From JBFMAP01 sp964632135 (GTDB taxonomy: Archaea > Micrarchaeota > Micrarchaeia > Burarchaeales > JBFMAP01), in NCBI GenBank assembly GCA_964632135.1, contig CAZWEI010000022.1, forward strand, positions 1 to 18,905: a stretch of 18,905 nt of DNA, written 5' to 3'. Under the pieces are notes generated by a model that did no database searches, was not told where the DNA came from, and saw nothing but the letters and a program-made list of their open reading frames with translations. Below, in pieces: positions 7,278 to 14,658 of the stretch; within the stretch, counting starts at the first letter, position 1; each line of letters starts with the position of its first letter. Both the position numbers and the translations under genes were made by a program.

Positions 7278-9032
7278 CTATCCCGGCATCCGTGGTTTAC
7301 CGGTTTCCATAAAAGTCCTGAGCCATAGTTCGAGCACGAGCAGGTGCCATATTTTTCTAGCCTGTTTTTTATCCGTGCGCATTTTATCCGGGATGAATTT
7401 CTCAAACCCTTCTATGTAGCGCCGCACCCTCGCGTCCCTGTCGCTCAAAATTTGTTGCGCGTATTCCCCGAGTTCGCCGCTGAACCACGCGAGCAGCGGG
7501 ACGTCGAAGCCGTGCTTCTTTCTCCGCAGGATGTCATGAGGCACGAGTTCGCGCACCGCCTTCCGCAGGATGTGCTTGCCCGTGAATACGCGCATCTTCA
7601 TGTTCGTTGGCAACTCGCCGGCGAGGCCGACCATCTCCTTGTCAAGGAACGGCACGCGCGCCTCCAGCGAGTTCGCCATCGTCGTCCTGTCCACCTTCGA
7701 GAGAAGCTGGTTTGGGAGGACCTCAGCCATGCCCCAGAGGAGCGCCTGGTTGAGCGGGTCTGCGCGGATTTTGAAATACAGGCGGAAAAAGCGGTCGAAC
7801 GCGTTTCCATGCGCCTGCCTAGGGAGCATGCCGTTTATCTCGCGCTCCTTGAAAATGCTGACCACGTCCTTGAAGAAATTAACCCTGAACGATTTTGGAA
7901 CGAACCAGAGCGCGCCAGACATTATCTTGTACCTGTTGTACCCCGCGAAGAGCTCGTCCCCGCCCTCGCCGGTGAGCACGACCTTCACGTGCCTGCGCGC
8001 GAGCTCTGACACGAAGTATGTTGGAACAGCCGCGGCGTCCCCGGTGAGGTCGTCGAAGTGCCACGCGAGTCGCGGAACCAGTTTTACGACCCTGTGCTCA
8101 TCGACCATCAGCTCGCGGTGGTCTGTGCCGAAATGCTCCGAGACGGCGCGCGCGTACTCCACCTCGTCGTCCTTTTCGCCAAAACCCACGGTGAAGGTTT
8201 TCACCGGCTTGTCAACGAATTTGCTCATCAAACCCACGACCGCGCTCGAATCCACGCCGCCGGAAAGGAACGCGCCCAGCGGCACGTCGCTCATCAGCTC
8301 GATTTCGACCGACTCGGAAAGCAGGTTCTTTATCCTCGCGGCAAACTCCGTCTCATCGCCAGGGCGCGGGTCCATCACAGGCTCCCAGTATCTTGAAATG
8401 CGCGCGCGCGCCTTTTCCCATGAGAGCAGGTGCCCCGGGAGGATTTTTTTAATCCCTTCGAAAAGCGTCTCCTCGCCGAAAGCGCTGCCGAACGCAAGGA
8501 AGCACTCCAGCGCGCGCGGGTTTAGTTTTCGTTTTATTTCGGCATTTTGCAGGATGCATTTTATCTCTGAGCCGAAAAGCAGCTTTCCTCCAATGAGAGA
8601 GTAGTAAAGCGGTTTCACGCCGAGCTCGTCCCTTCCGAGAAGAAGTTTTTTCCTGCGCGCGTCCCAGAGCGCGAACGCCCAAATCCCGCGCAGCCGCGAA
8701 ACGAAATTCTCGCCCCATTCCTCGTACGCGTGCACGAGTACTTCGGTATCGCTTGCGGTGTAGAACTTGTGCTTTTTCTTTTCCAGTTCGCTCCTGAGAT
8801 TTTTGTAGTTGTAAATCTCCCCGTTGTAGACGACCCAGACATCCCCCTCCTCGTTGTGGATTGGCTGCTTCCCGGTCTTCAAATCTATGATTGAGAGGCG
8901 GCGGTTGCCGAGCCCGACCCCTTTGTCCGTGTAAACGCCCCAGTCGTCCGGTCCCCTGTAGGAAATGACGTCGAGCATTTTCCTGAGAATGCGCTTGTCG
9001 CACTCGCCCATGTAACCCGCTATGCCGCACAT
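7278..9032 (-). CDS. asnB: Glutamine-hydrolysing asparagine synthase-like amidotransferase (copy 2)
   Basis: This 584-residue protein has an N-terminal glutaminase (Cys2 in MCGIAGYMGE, NRRLSIID, YNGEIYN, SDTE) and a C-terminal synthetase domain (LSGGVDSS PP-loop, GEGGDELFAGY, KVDRTTMANSLEARVPFLD, KHGFDVPLLAWF). A GTG nine bases upstream would add MKD, but the Ntn nucleophile must follow the initiator Met directly, so ATG 9032 is right. Key residues are intact, so it should be an active Gln-dependent amide-forming ligase; a sugar carboxylate acceptor is inferred from context. It follows a methyltransferase by 15 nt, the same methyltransferase-asnB order as copy 1. Its first 89 codons are nearly identical in DNA to copy 1 (2246-3988), while the synthetase domain is well diverged, which suggests different acceptor specificity. 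Confidence 0.92.
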   Translation of the reverse strand: MCGIAGYMGECDKRILRKMLDVISYRGPDDWGVYTDKGVGLGNRRLSIIDLKTGKQPIHNEEGDVWVVYNGEIYNYKNLRSELEKKKHKFYTASDTEVLVHAYEEWGENFVSRLRGIWAFALWDARRKKLLLGRDELGVKPLYYSLIGGKLLFGSEIKCILQNAEIKRKLNPRALECFLAFGSAFGEETLFEGIKKILPGHLLSWEKARARISRYWEPVMDPRPGDETEFAARIKNLLSESVEIELMSDVPLGAFLSGGVDSSAVVGLMSKFVDKPVKTFTVGFGEKDDEVEYARAVSEHFGTDHRELMVDEHRVVKLVPRLAWHFDDLTGDAAAVPTYFVSELARRHVKVVLTGEGGDELFAGYNRYKIMSGALWFVPKSFRVNFFKDVVSIFKEREINGMLPRQAHGNAFDRFFRLYFKIRADPLNQALLWGMAEVLPNQLLSKVDRTTMANSLEARVPFLDKEMVGLAGELPTNMKMRVFTGKHILRKAVRELVPHDILRRKKHGFDVPLLAWFSGELGEYAQQILSDRDARVRRYIEGFEKFIPDKMRTDKKQARKIWHLLVLELWLRTFMETGKPRMPG

Positions 9033-9033
9033 G
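8767..9033 (-). repeat. Direct repeat copy B: 5' end of asnB copy 2
   Basis: This is the partner of 3723-3989: 266 of 267 positions match, with the mismatch at 9009. It includes the ATG and one base upstream. The sequences before the start codons are unrelated, which marks a sharp recombination edge. Confidence 0.95.
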
Positions 9034-9047
9034 TCCTTCACTCTCTT

Positions 9048-9854
9048 TCACTCTTTTTCCAGCAATACCCTCATCCCCAAACCTGTTCCGGGCGTGCTAA
9101 CCTCGTTTCTGGTAAAAATCAGGCAGTATAGTGTTTCTAATGGCGCCAACGCCGGACCGACTATCTCCCAAAACCATTTATCACTCATTTTCAATCCAAA
9201 CTCGTAGTATTTGATGTTAACCCAATTTTTGATGGCGTATTCAAACCTCAGCACCTTGAAGTTTGTCTTTTTTGCTACCTTGGTTATCTCCTCCTCATCA
9301 AACCCGAATCGCACATGCCCGACGTTTTTCAACCACCGCAGATATTTTTTCTTTGTTTCTTCGTCGTATGATTCGTACTCCCTTTCCTGCATCGGTTTGT
9401 ATGGCGTTGTAAAATAAGCTTTTCCGCCTTTCTTTAAAACTCTGTTGATCTCTTCAAAAACTTTCTTGTAGTCCTCGACGTGTTCTATAACCTCCGAGCA
9501 GAAGACAAAATCGAAAAAACTGTCCGGGAATGGAATGCTGCGCGCGTCGCCAATTTTGTAGGTTATGTTCGGCTTCTGATTGCCGAAGAAAGGCTCCCGG
9601 GCTCGTTTTAAGGAATCCGGGTCTATGTCGATCCCGTAAACGAGTTTGGCATCCTCGGCCAGAGTGTAGCTCATCTCCCCGTGCCCGCATCCGCAATCCA
9701 GAACAACCCTGTTTCTGTAGAAATGGATTATATGCTTGAGATTTTGATGGTTCCGGTACCTTTCCAACGGTAGGAAAACGAACACGTCGGACACTCGTTT
9801 GAACAATCTTAGTATTCTATAGGGCGCGCTGTTTTTCCTCACTGTCTCCCCCAC
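9048..9854 (-). CDS. Class I SAM-dependent methyltransferase, lower G+C
   Basis: The product has up to 268 residues. The Rossmann methyltransferase core has motif I VLDCGCGHGE (51-60), GIDID (74-78), GDARSIPFPDSFFDFVFCSE and IEHVEDYKKVFEEINRVLKKGG, close to Methyltransf_11. It is expected to methylate a small acceptor, perhaps a glycan sugar. The start is uncertain: GTG 9854 overlaps the end of the GT4 gene by 38 bases, and GTG 9842 with GGGGGAG just upstream is an alternative. A hand count over 9061-9780 gives about 45% G+C, against about 54% in samples from surrounding genes, and Lys AAA and Phe TTT are frequent, so this gene may have been acquired separately. It shares little sequence with the other methyltransferase (4004-4729) outside the SAM motifs. 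Confidence 0.85.
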   Translation of the reverse strand: MGETVRKNSAPYRILRLFKRVSDVFVFLPLERYRNHQNLKHIIHFYRNRVVLDCGCGHGEMSYTLAEDAKLVYGIDIDPDSLKRAREPFFGNQKPNITYKIGDARSIPFPDSFFDFVFCSEVIEHVEDYKKVFEEINRVLKKGGKAYFTTPYKPMQEREYESYDEETKKKYLRWLKNVGHVRFGFDEEEITKVAKKTNFKVLRFEYAIKNWVNIKYYEFGLKMSDKWFWEIVGPALAPLETLYCLIFTRNEVSTPGTGLGMRVLLEKE

Positions 9855-11031
9855 TTCTAAGCTTCATCTCACCGTATATTCTTAAAAACGCGCCCACCCT
9901 TTTCTCAACGCTCATGTTTTTTTCTATGAACTCTCTCGCGCGCCTTCCCATCGCCTTTGATTTTTTCTCGTCGTCCAGGAGTCCGCACACGGCTTCGGCG
10001 AGCTGCAGCGGGTTTTCAGGCTCTACAAGAATTCCCGTATCGTTCTGCACGAGTTCTGGATTCCCCCCGACGTTTGTCGCTACAACCGGAAGCCCGCACG
10101 CCATCGCCTCCATCACCGACCGGCTCATCCCCTCGGCTAGCGAGGGGAGAACGAAAACATCGCACGCGTTGTACACGAACGGCATCATCTCGTAATTTAT
10201 GTAGGGGATCACGGCTATTTTCTTCGCCTGTTCGGGATTCTCCCGCAACCAATTTTTTACGAGATGCTCGTCAAATCCCCCACCCACGAGCAGGAGCGAA
10301 ACATCGCCCCGCCCTGCGGTTATTTTTTTCGCGGCGTCAAGAAGAGTGGGCAGCCCCTTCTCCCTAACGAACCTGCCGGTGTAGAGGACGATTTTGCTGC
10401 CAGTTTTCAGGCCCAGTTTTTCTCTTGCTTTTTTCTTATTCACGGGCCTGAAAATTGAGATATCCACTGCATTCGGTATGTACGCGAACTTTTCACTTCT
10501 CACGTTGTAAGTCCGGATCATCTCTTCCATGAGAGCGCGCGAGTCGCACGTCACCCTGTCCGCGAGATGGATGCAGAAGCCCTCTATCAGCCTTCCGAGC
10601 AGGCGCGTGAGCGGGTTCATCCTGACGCCGGCCCATGGCCCGTGCATCGTAAGAAGGTGCGGGGTGCGGAAAATTTTCGACACAACGAGCGCGGTGAGAG
10701 CCGCAGGCGGGTTGTGCGAATGGAGCACGTCGAAACGCTCCCTGCGCAAAACGCTAAGCGCGGTTGGAAGCGCGAACACCGAATGAGTTATTTTGCTCTC
10801 CCTGAATCCAAGATAGGCGAATCCCGTTCGGTATATCGGGATGCGGAAAATCTCGCCCTTGGAGTTTTCCTCTGCGCGCGTTATGACCGAGACGCTGACG
10901 CCCTTTTTTATGAGCGCGCCCACGAGTTGCGCTGCGCAGGCCCCTCCGCCGCCCTGCGTGACCGCGCCGCCCACGGCAACGTATGGAAAATCCGTCGCGA
11001 ACATGCAGATGCTCATTTCCACGTTTTTCAT
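9817..11031 (-). CDS. GT4 family (GT-B fold) glycosyltransferase
   Basis: The 404-residue product has the two-domain GT-B layout. The N-terminal acceptor domain has a Gly-rich loop (VGGAVTQGGGG, 20-30) and LHSHNPPAA (103-111). The C-terminal donor domain has YTGRFVREKGL (217-227), LLVGGG and the EX7E motif EGMSRSVME (E300, E308) followed by GLPVVATNVGG. GT4 enzymes are retaining transferases that use NDP-sugars to extend lipid-linked glycans at the cytoplasmic membrane face. The ATG 11031 is supported by GGGGAG five nt upstream, inside the flippase stop region; one base separates the two genes. The C-terminus overlaps the methyltransferase downstream. The donor sugar cannot be told from sequence. 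Confidence 0.92.
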   Translation of the reverse strand: MKNVEMSICMFATDFPYVAVGGAVTQGGGGACAAQLVGALIKKGVSVSVITRAEENSKGEIFRIPIYRTGFAYLGFRESKITHSVFALPTALSVLRRERFDVLHSHNPPAALTALVVSKIFRTPHLLTMHGPWAGVRMNPLTRLLGRLIEGFCIHLADRVTCDSRALMEEMIRTYNVRSEKFAYIPNAVDISIFRPVNKKKAREKLGLKTGSKIVLYTGRFVREKGLPTLLDAAKKITAGRGDVSLLLVGGGFDEHLVKNWLRENPEQAKKIAVIPYINYEMMPFVYNACDVFVLPSLAEGMSRSVMEAMACGLPVVATNVGGNPELVQNDTGILVEPENPLQLAEAVCGLLDDEKKSKAMGRRAREFIEKNMSVEKRVGAFLRIYGEMKLRSGGDSEEKQRAL

Positions 11032-11032
11032 T

Positions 11033-12484
11033 TTATCTCCCCAGCGCGCGCAGCACTTCGCGCGCATCAGAGACGCTCACTGCTCCTGTGACGAATATCA
11101 GCGCTGAATAACTGACAACAACCCACGCGCCGAGCGCTGCGCCAGTGTAGAGATTGTACGCATAGTGGACGAAAGGCTGCGTTACGGCAAAAACGAGGGC
11201 CGCGCATAAGAACGGCTTTAGTATAAGCTGCGATTCGACTCGCACGCCGAGCTTGAGCATGGAATAAGCCGCGCACATGAAAGCCCCCACGACCCTGCAG
11301 CCCATAACCGCGAGCGCGGTGCTCATTATCCCGTATGTTGGAGTGAACAGAAGGCAGAGCACGGTCTGGACAAAGCCGATGGCGATTCTCGCGGAAGTAT
11401 AGAACTTCACGTGCCCCTTGCCGAGAAGGAACGGGTAGGACGCGGAGTTCAGCCCTGTCTCGAACACGAGGAACGCGAGAACCACGAGCACCTCGTAAGC
11501 GGGCAGGAACTGCGCGCCGTACATGAACGAGAGAAACTTTCTTCCGAGCAGTAGCATGCCCAGAAGCATTAGGAACGAGAAAACAAAACCATATCCCAGC
11601 ATGCGCCTGAACATCTTCGCGCTTCTCGCGTTATCCTCGAAGGAATGGGCTGAAAAGAAAATTCTCTGCGCGAAGGGGTTGAGCACGGCTGCGGCTGAAA
11701 CCCAAAGGATGGCAACTTTGTAATAAGCGACCTGCGACATATTCTGGGAAAGGCCTATTATTAGCGTGTCCGCCCACCCGATGAAGTTGTCCGCGATGTG
11801 GCTGAGCGTCAGATATCCAGCGAATTTCCTGATCTCCTGAACGTGCAGGGTCGCCTTTCCCCTTTCGCCAAGCGCTTCGGATTTTCTCGAGAGGAGATAC
11901 GAGGCCACAAACGCGACTAGCGAGGCGAGCGCGAGCCCAAAAATCACGCCAACGTAGTTTGGAAAAACGATGAACACGAGCACTGGGGCTATTATGCGGA
12001 GAGAGTAGAAGACGATGTTTGCGAGCAGGGAGTACCTCGCATTTTTTATCGCGGTCAGCGTGTTGTCGTAGAAAACGAATAGAGAATAGAAAAGAACGAA
12101 GGCAGAGCCGACCTTAAGGCCAGAGGAAAGAAACGGAAGGTGGTAGAGCTGGAGCGCGATGAAGTTCGCGAGCAGGAAAAGCGCCGCGGACGCGAGCAGG
12201 GAGAAGATGAGCTTCCACTTTAGCAGGAACGCGTAATAGGTGCCGGCGGCATTTTTCTTCAGCCCGAGCGGAATAAACCGGAACGTGCTGCTGCTTGTGC
12301 CGAAATCGCCCAGGAACAGCCACATGTTCATAATCGCGAGCGTGATGCTGAAGTAGCCGAACTCCTCGCTTCCAAGAAGGTTCGGGAAAATCGCGGCGAA
12401 GAGCAGTCCTGACAGCAGCGTCACTATCTGTATCCCGAAGCCGTACATGTTCTCCTTTATTATGTACGAATACCATGAAGCCAT
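11033..12484 (-). CDS. MOP-superfamily oligosaccharide flippase (Wzx/PST-like)
   Basis: The 483-residue, very hydrophobic protein has about 12-14 predicted membrane spans. The N-terminus (IIKENMYGFGIQIVTLLSGL, then FPNLLGSEEFGYFSITLAI) matches the polysaccharide biosynthesis/flippase family. Such proteins move lipid-linked oligosaccharides across the cytoplasmic membrane. It is the first gene of the long minus-strand glycan locus and lies divergent to the sugar mutase at 12542. The ATG has GAGG five nt upstream and lies 28 nt from a TTTAAA box, which implies a very short leader. No Wzy-type polymerase is seen in the window. Confidence 0.9.
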   Translation of the reverse strand: MASWYSYIIKENMYGFGIQIVTLLSGLLFAAIFPNLLGSEEFGYFSITLAIMNMWLFLGDFGTSSSTFRFIPLGLKKNAAGTYYAFLLKWKLIFSLLASAALFLLANFIALQLYHLPFLSSGLKVGSAFVLFYSLFVFYDNTLTAIKNARYSLLANIVFYSLRIIAPVLVFIVFPNYVGVIFGLALASLVAFVASYLLSRKSEALGERGKATLHVQEIRKFAGYLTLSHIADNFIGWADTLIIGLSQNMSQVAYYKVAILWVSAAAVLNPFAQRIFFSAHSFEDNARSAKMFRRMLGYGFVFSFLMLLGMLLLGRKFLSFMYGAQFLPAYEVLVVLAFLVFETGLNSASYPFLLGKGHVKFYTSARIAIGFVQTVLCLLFTPTYGIMSTALAVMGCRVVGAFMCAAYSMLKLGVRVESQLILKPFLCAALVFAVTQPFVHYAYNLYTGAALGAWVVVSYSALIFVTGAVSVSDAREVLRALGR

Positions 12485-12511
12485 TCAATCCTCTCTCAAT
12501 ATCGGTAACTG

Positions 12512-12518
12512 TTTTAAA
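12512..12518. promoter_or_regulatory. Shared bidirectional TATA-like element
   Basis: The 57-nt gap between the flippase (minus) and the sugar mutase (plus) holds one TTTTAAA with a palindromic TTTAAA core (12513-12518). It ends 23 nt before plus-strand ATG 12542 and 28 nt before minus-strand ATG 12484. The plus-strand transcript would therefore be nearly leaderless, which fits the lack of any ribosome binding site before 12542. A second AT-rich stretch (TTTAATTA) nearer 12542 is too close to the ATG to serve it. Confidence 0.5.
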
Positions 12519-12541
12519 GATATGGTAATTTAATTATTCAT

Positions 12542-13894
12542 ATGGCGCGCTACTTCGGCACCAACGGTATCAGGGGCAGGCTGGACTTCCTGACTCCCGA
12601 GTTCGTTTCGGGCATTTGCGCTGCCTTTGGCAGTTACGCGGGCGGCGGCAGGGTTTTGATTGGACGGGATACGCGCACGTCAGGAGAGATGGTCGCGAGC
12701 GCCGCCGTCTCCGGGCTTCTTAGCGCCGGCTGCTGCGCGGTTGATTTGGGCGTCGTGCCTGCGCCCACCGTGGAGTTCGAGACAACGAGGATGAGCGCGA
12801 GTGGGGGAGTGATTGTCACCGCATCCCACAACCCGCCGGAATGGAACGCGCTAAAGTTCGTCGATAAGTTTGGAATCGCAATTTCAAAAGAGAGGGGCGA
12901 GGGGATAGAGAAAATATTTGAGCAAAACAAAACCAAACGCGCTGCGTGGAACCAGATTCGCGGGGTTGAGCATTATGGCCAGGCAGTCCGCGACCACATC
13001 TCGGCGATAATAGAATACGTTGATGGCGCGCGAATAAAAAAAGAAAAGTTGAAACTGATTCTCGACTGCGGGAACGGGACCGCCTCGCTTATCGCGCCAT
13101 ACCTTTTCCGCGAATTGGGCTGCGGCGTGCTCACGCTGAACGCGCAGCCGGACGGGTTTTTCCCGGGCAGGGATTCCGAGCCCACGATGAGCAACGTCAA
13201 AGATTTGATGGCGTGCGTGGCCGAGACCGAGGCGGACGCCGGAATCGCGTGGGACGGGGACGGCGACCGCGTGATTTTCATCGATGAGAAAGGCTGCTAT
13301 GTTATCGGGGACAAGGTTTTCGCGCTCTGCGTTGATTCCGCTCTTGCGAAAAAGAAGGGCGACGTTGTGACCACCGTCGCGACGAGCGACGTCGTGAAGG
13401 ACGTGGCGAAAAAACACGGCTCGCGCGTGGTGTATACGAAAGTCGGCGGGCCGTACATTTCGGAAAAAATGCGCGAGATTCGCGCGCCCATTGGAGGGGA
13501 GGAGGTCGGCGGCGTCGTCTGGCCTGATGTTCATTTCGGGAAGGACGGTTTCATCGCTGCGGCGAAAATCGTCGAGGCGATGGCGCGCTCGGGCGAGCCG
13601 CTCTCAAAACTCGTCGCGCGCCTGCCCGTTTACTTCAACGCGAAAACGAGGATAGAATGCCGGGGGGAGAAGAAGTTAAAAACAATACGCGCGATAACCG
13701 GAAAGGCGAAAAGCGAGAAACTCGAGGTCATTGCGATTGACGGCGCGCGCATAAACTATTCCGATGGGTGGTGCATTGCGCGCGCGTCGGGCACGGAGGA
13801 TTACATAAGGATTTTCGCTGAGGCGAGGACCTGCGAGAGGGCTGAGGAGCTCGTAGGCGAATGGTCGCGGTTCGCGAAAAACGAGATTGGATGA
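12542..13894 (+). CDS. glmM: Phosphoglucosamine mutase / phosphomannomutase family
   Basis: The 450-residue product is an alpha-D-phosphohexomutase. Visible motifs are FGTNGIRG (5-12), the phosphoserine loop TASHNPP (93-99, Ser95), the metal loop DGDGDR (238-243), the sugar-binding GGEEVGG (318-324) and the phosphate-binding RASGTED (414-420), in which the usual RPSGTE Pro is Ala. It interconverts hexose(amine) 6- and 1-phosphates, supplying the substrate for nucleotide-sugar synthesis. The archaeal GlmM-like group is the best fit, but GlcN, Man and Glc specificity cannot be separated by eye. The ATG has no ribosome binding site and lies 23 nt after a TATA-like box, so the message is probably leaderless. 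A nucleotidyltransferase follows after 40 nt, probably in the same transcript. Confidence 0.9.
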   Translation: MARYFGTNGIRGRLDFLTPEFVSGICAAFGSYAGGGRVLIGRDTRTSGEMVASAAVSGLLSAGCCAVDLGVVPAPTVEFETTRMSASGGVIVTASHNPPEWNALKFVDKFGIAISKERGEGIEKIFEQNKTKRAAWNQIRGVEHYGQAVRDHISAIIEYVDGARIKKEKLKLILDCGNGTASLIAPYLFRELGCGVLTLNAQPDGFFPGRDSEPTMSNVKDLMACVAETEADAGIAWDGDGDRVIFIDEKGCYVIGDKVFALCVDSALAKKKGDVVTTVATSDVVKDVAKKHGSRVVYTKVGGPYISEKMREIRAPIGGEEVGGVVWPDVHFGKDGFIAAAKIVEAMARSGEPLSKLVARLPVYFNAKTRIECRGEKKLKTIRAITGKAKSEKLEVIAIDGARINYSDGWCIARASGTEDYIRIFAEARTCERAEELVGEWSRFAKNEIG

Positions 13895-13934
13895 GATTGC
13901 CTATGCCGAGGGGTTGCGTTAACGAGGTGATGTG

Positions 13935-14645
13935 ATGAGGACTTTTGTTCTTTGCGGAGGAAGGGGGACGAGGCTCAGGCCTTACACGTATTCCATTCCG
14001 AAGCCGATGCTCCCGCTGGGGAGGAAGCCTATTCTCGAGTTCGTGATAAACAACCTTAAGAGAAGCGGGCTCACCGACATAGTCCTTACGGTGGGTTATC
14101 TGAAGGAGCAGATAAAAGAGCACTTCGGCGACGGCTCGAAGTGGGGCGTGAAAATAACCTATTCAGAGGAGAAAACCGAGATGAACACCGCGGGCTCGAT
14201 ACTTCCGCTCAAGGACAGTGTGAAGGGGACGTTCGTCGTCGTGATGGGCGACCATCTCACGACTCTAAACATAAAGAAAATGATTGAATACCACAGGAAA
14301 CAAGGCGGGATTGGCACCGTGGGGCTGAAAAAGCAGGGCGTGCCCCTCGAGTATGGGATAGCGAAGCTTGACGAACACGACGAAATAATAAAATTCGAGG
14401 AAAAGCCGATAGTGCAGAACCTCGTGAATTCCGCCTCCTATGTTTTCGAGCCGGAAATTTACAACTACATAAAACCGGACTTTGATTTTGCGCGCAACGT
14501 TTTTCCCGCCGTCCTCGCCGCAAATAAGAAGCTCTGCGGTTACGTGTTCGACGAGTACTGGATGGACATAGGCAGGATACACGACTACGACAACGTGAAC
14601 CAGATGATAAGCATGGTGGACCTGGTTATCGAGGGCAAGATCTGA
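13935..14645 (+). CDS. NDP-sugar pyrophosphorylase (sugar-1-phosphate nucleotidyltransferase)
   Basis: The 236-residue product has the signature GGRGTRLRPYT with SIPKPMLPLG (8-29), VVMGDHLT (103-109) with the metal-binding D106, EYGIAKLDE and FEEKP, then DEYWMDIG near the end. This places it with glucose-1-phosphate thymidylyl/uridylyl- and mannose-1-phosphate guanylyltransferases, which make NDP-sugars from a sugar 1-phosphate and an NTP. The length matches a core catalytic domain without the beta-helix acetyltransferase domain of GlmU-type enzymes. The ATG is preferred over the GTG three bases earlier because GAGGTGAT (13924-13931) is well spaced for it. It probably acts on the product of the mutase upstream. 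Nucleotide and sugar specificity are not decidable. Confidence 0.9.
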   Translation: MRTFVLCGGRGTRLRPYTYSIPKPMLPLGRKPILEFVINNLKRSGLTDIVLTVGYLKEQIKEHFGDGSKWGVKITYSEEKTEMNTAGSILPLKDSVKGTFVVVMGDHLTTLNIKKMIEYHRKQGGIGTVGLKKQGVPLEYGIAKLDEHDEIIKFEEKPIVQNLVNSASYVFEPEIYNYIKPDFDFARNVFPAVLAANKKLCGYVFDEYWMDIGRIHDYDNVNQMISMVDLVIEGKI

Positions 14646-14653
14646 TTTTTTCT
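14645..14653 (+). terminator. Possible T-rich terminator after the nucleotidyltransferase
   Basis: A run of six T (14646-14651) directly follows the TGA of the nucleotidyltransferase in the 13-nt gap between convergent genes. Archaeal RNA polymerase can stop at short T-runs without a hairpin, but six T is a weak case. Confidence 0.3.
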
Positions 14654-14658
14654 ACGTT

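Noticed and set aside
7268..7405. Upstream extension of the deacetylase-like gene by 46 residues
   Set aside because: It would overlap asnB copy 2 by over 100 bases, has no family similarity, and ATG 7267 has a well-placed GGTG.
2246..9032. Reading the two asnB genes as ordinary asparagine biosynthesis
   Set aside because: It cannot be excluded from motifs alone, but two copies inside a glycan operon, each after a methyltransferase, make sugar amidation the better hypothesis.
9033..9041. GTG start at 9041 giving MKD before MCGIAG in asnB copy 2
   Set aside because: The catalytic Cys must become the N-terminal residue after Met removal, so the start is ATG 9032.
11032..11067. Longer GT4 start at 11067 inside the flippase gene
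   Set aside because: ATG 11031 has GGGGAG five nt upstream and the family fold begins there; the extra residues only read through the flippase end.
13895..13934. Separate promoter before the nucleotidyltransferase
   Set aside because: The 40-nt gap has no AT-rich TATA-like element; a ribosome binding site is present, so co-transcription with the mutase is more likely.
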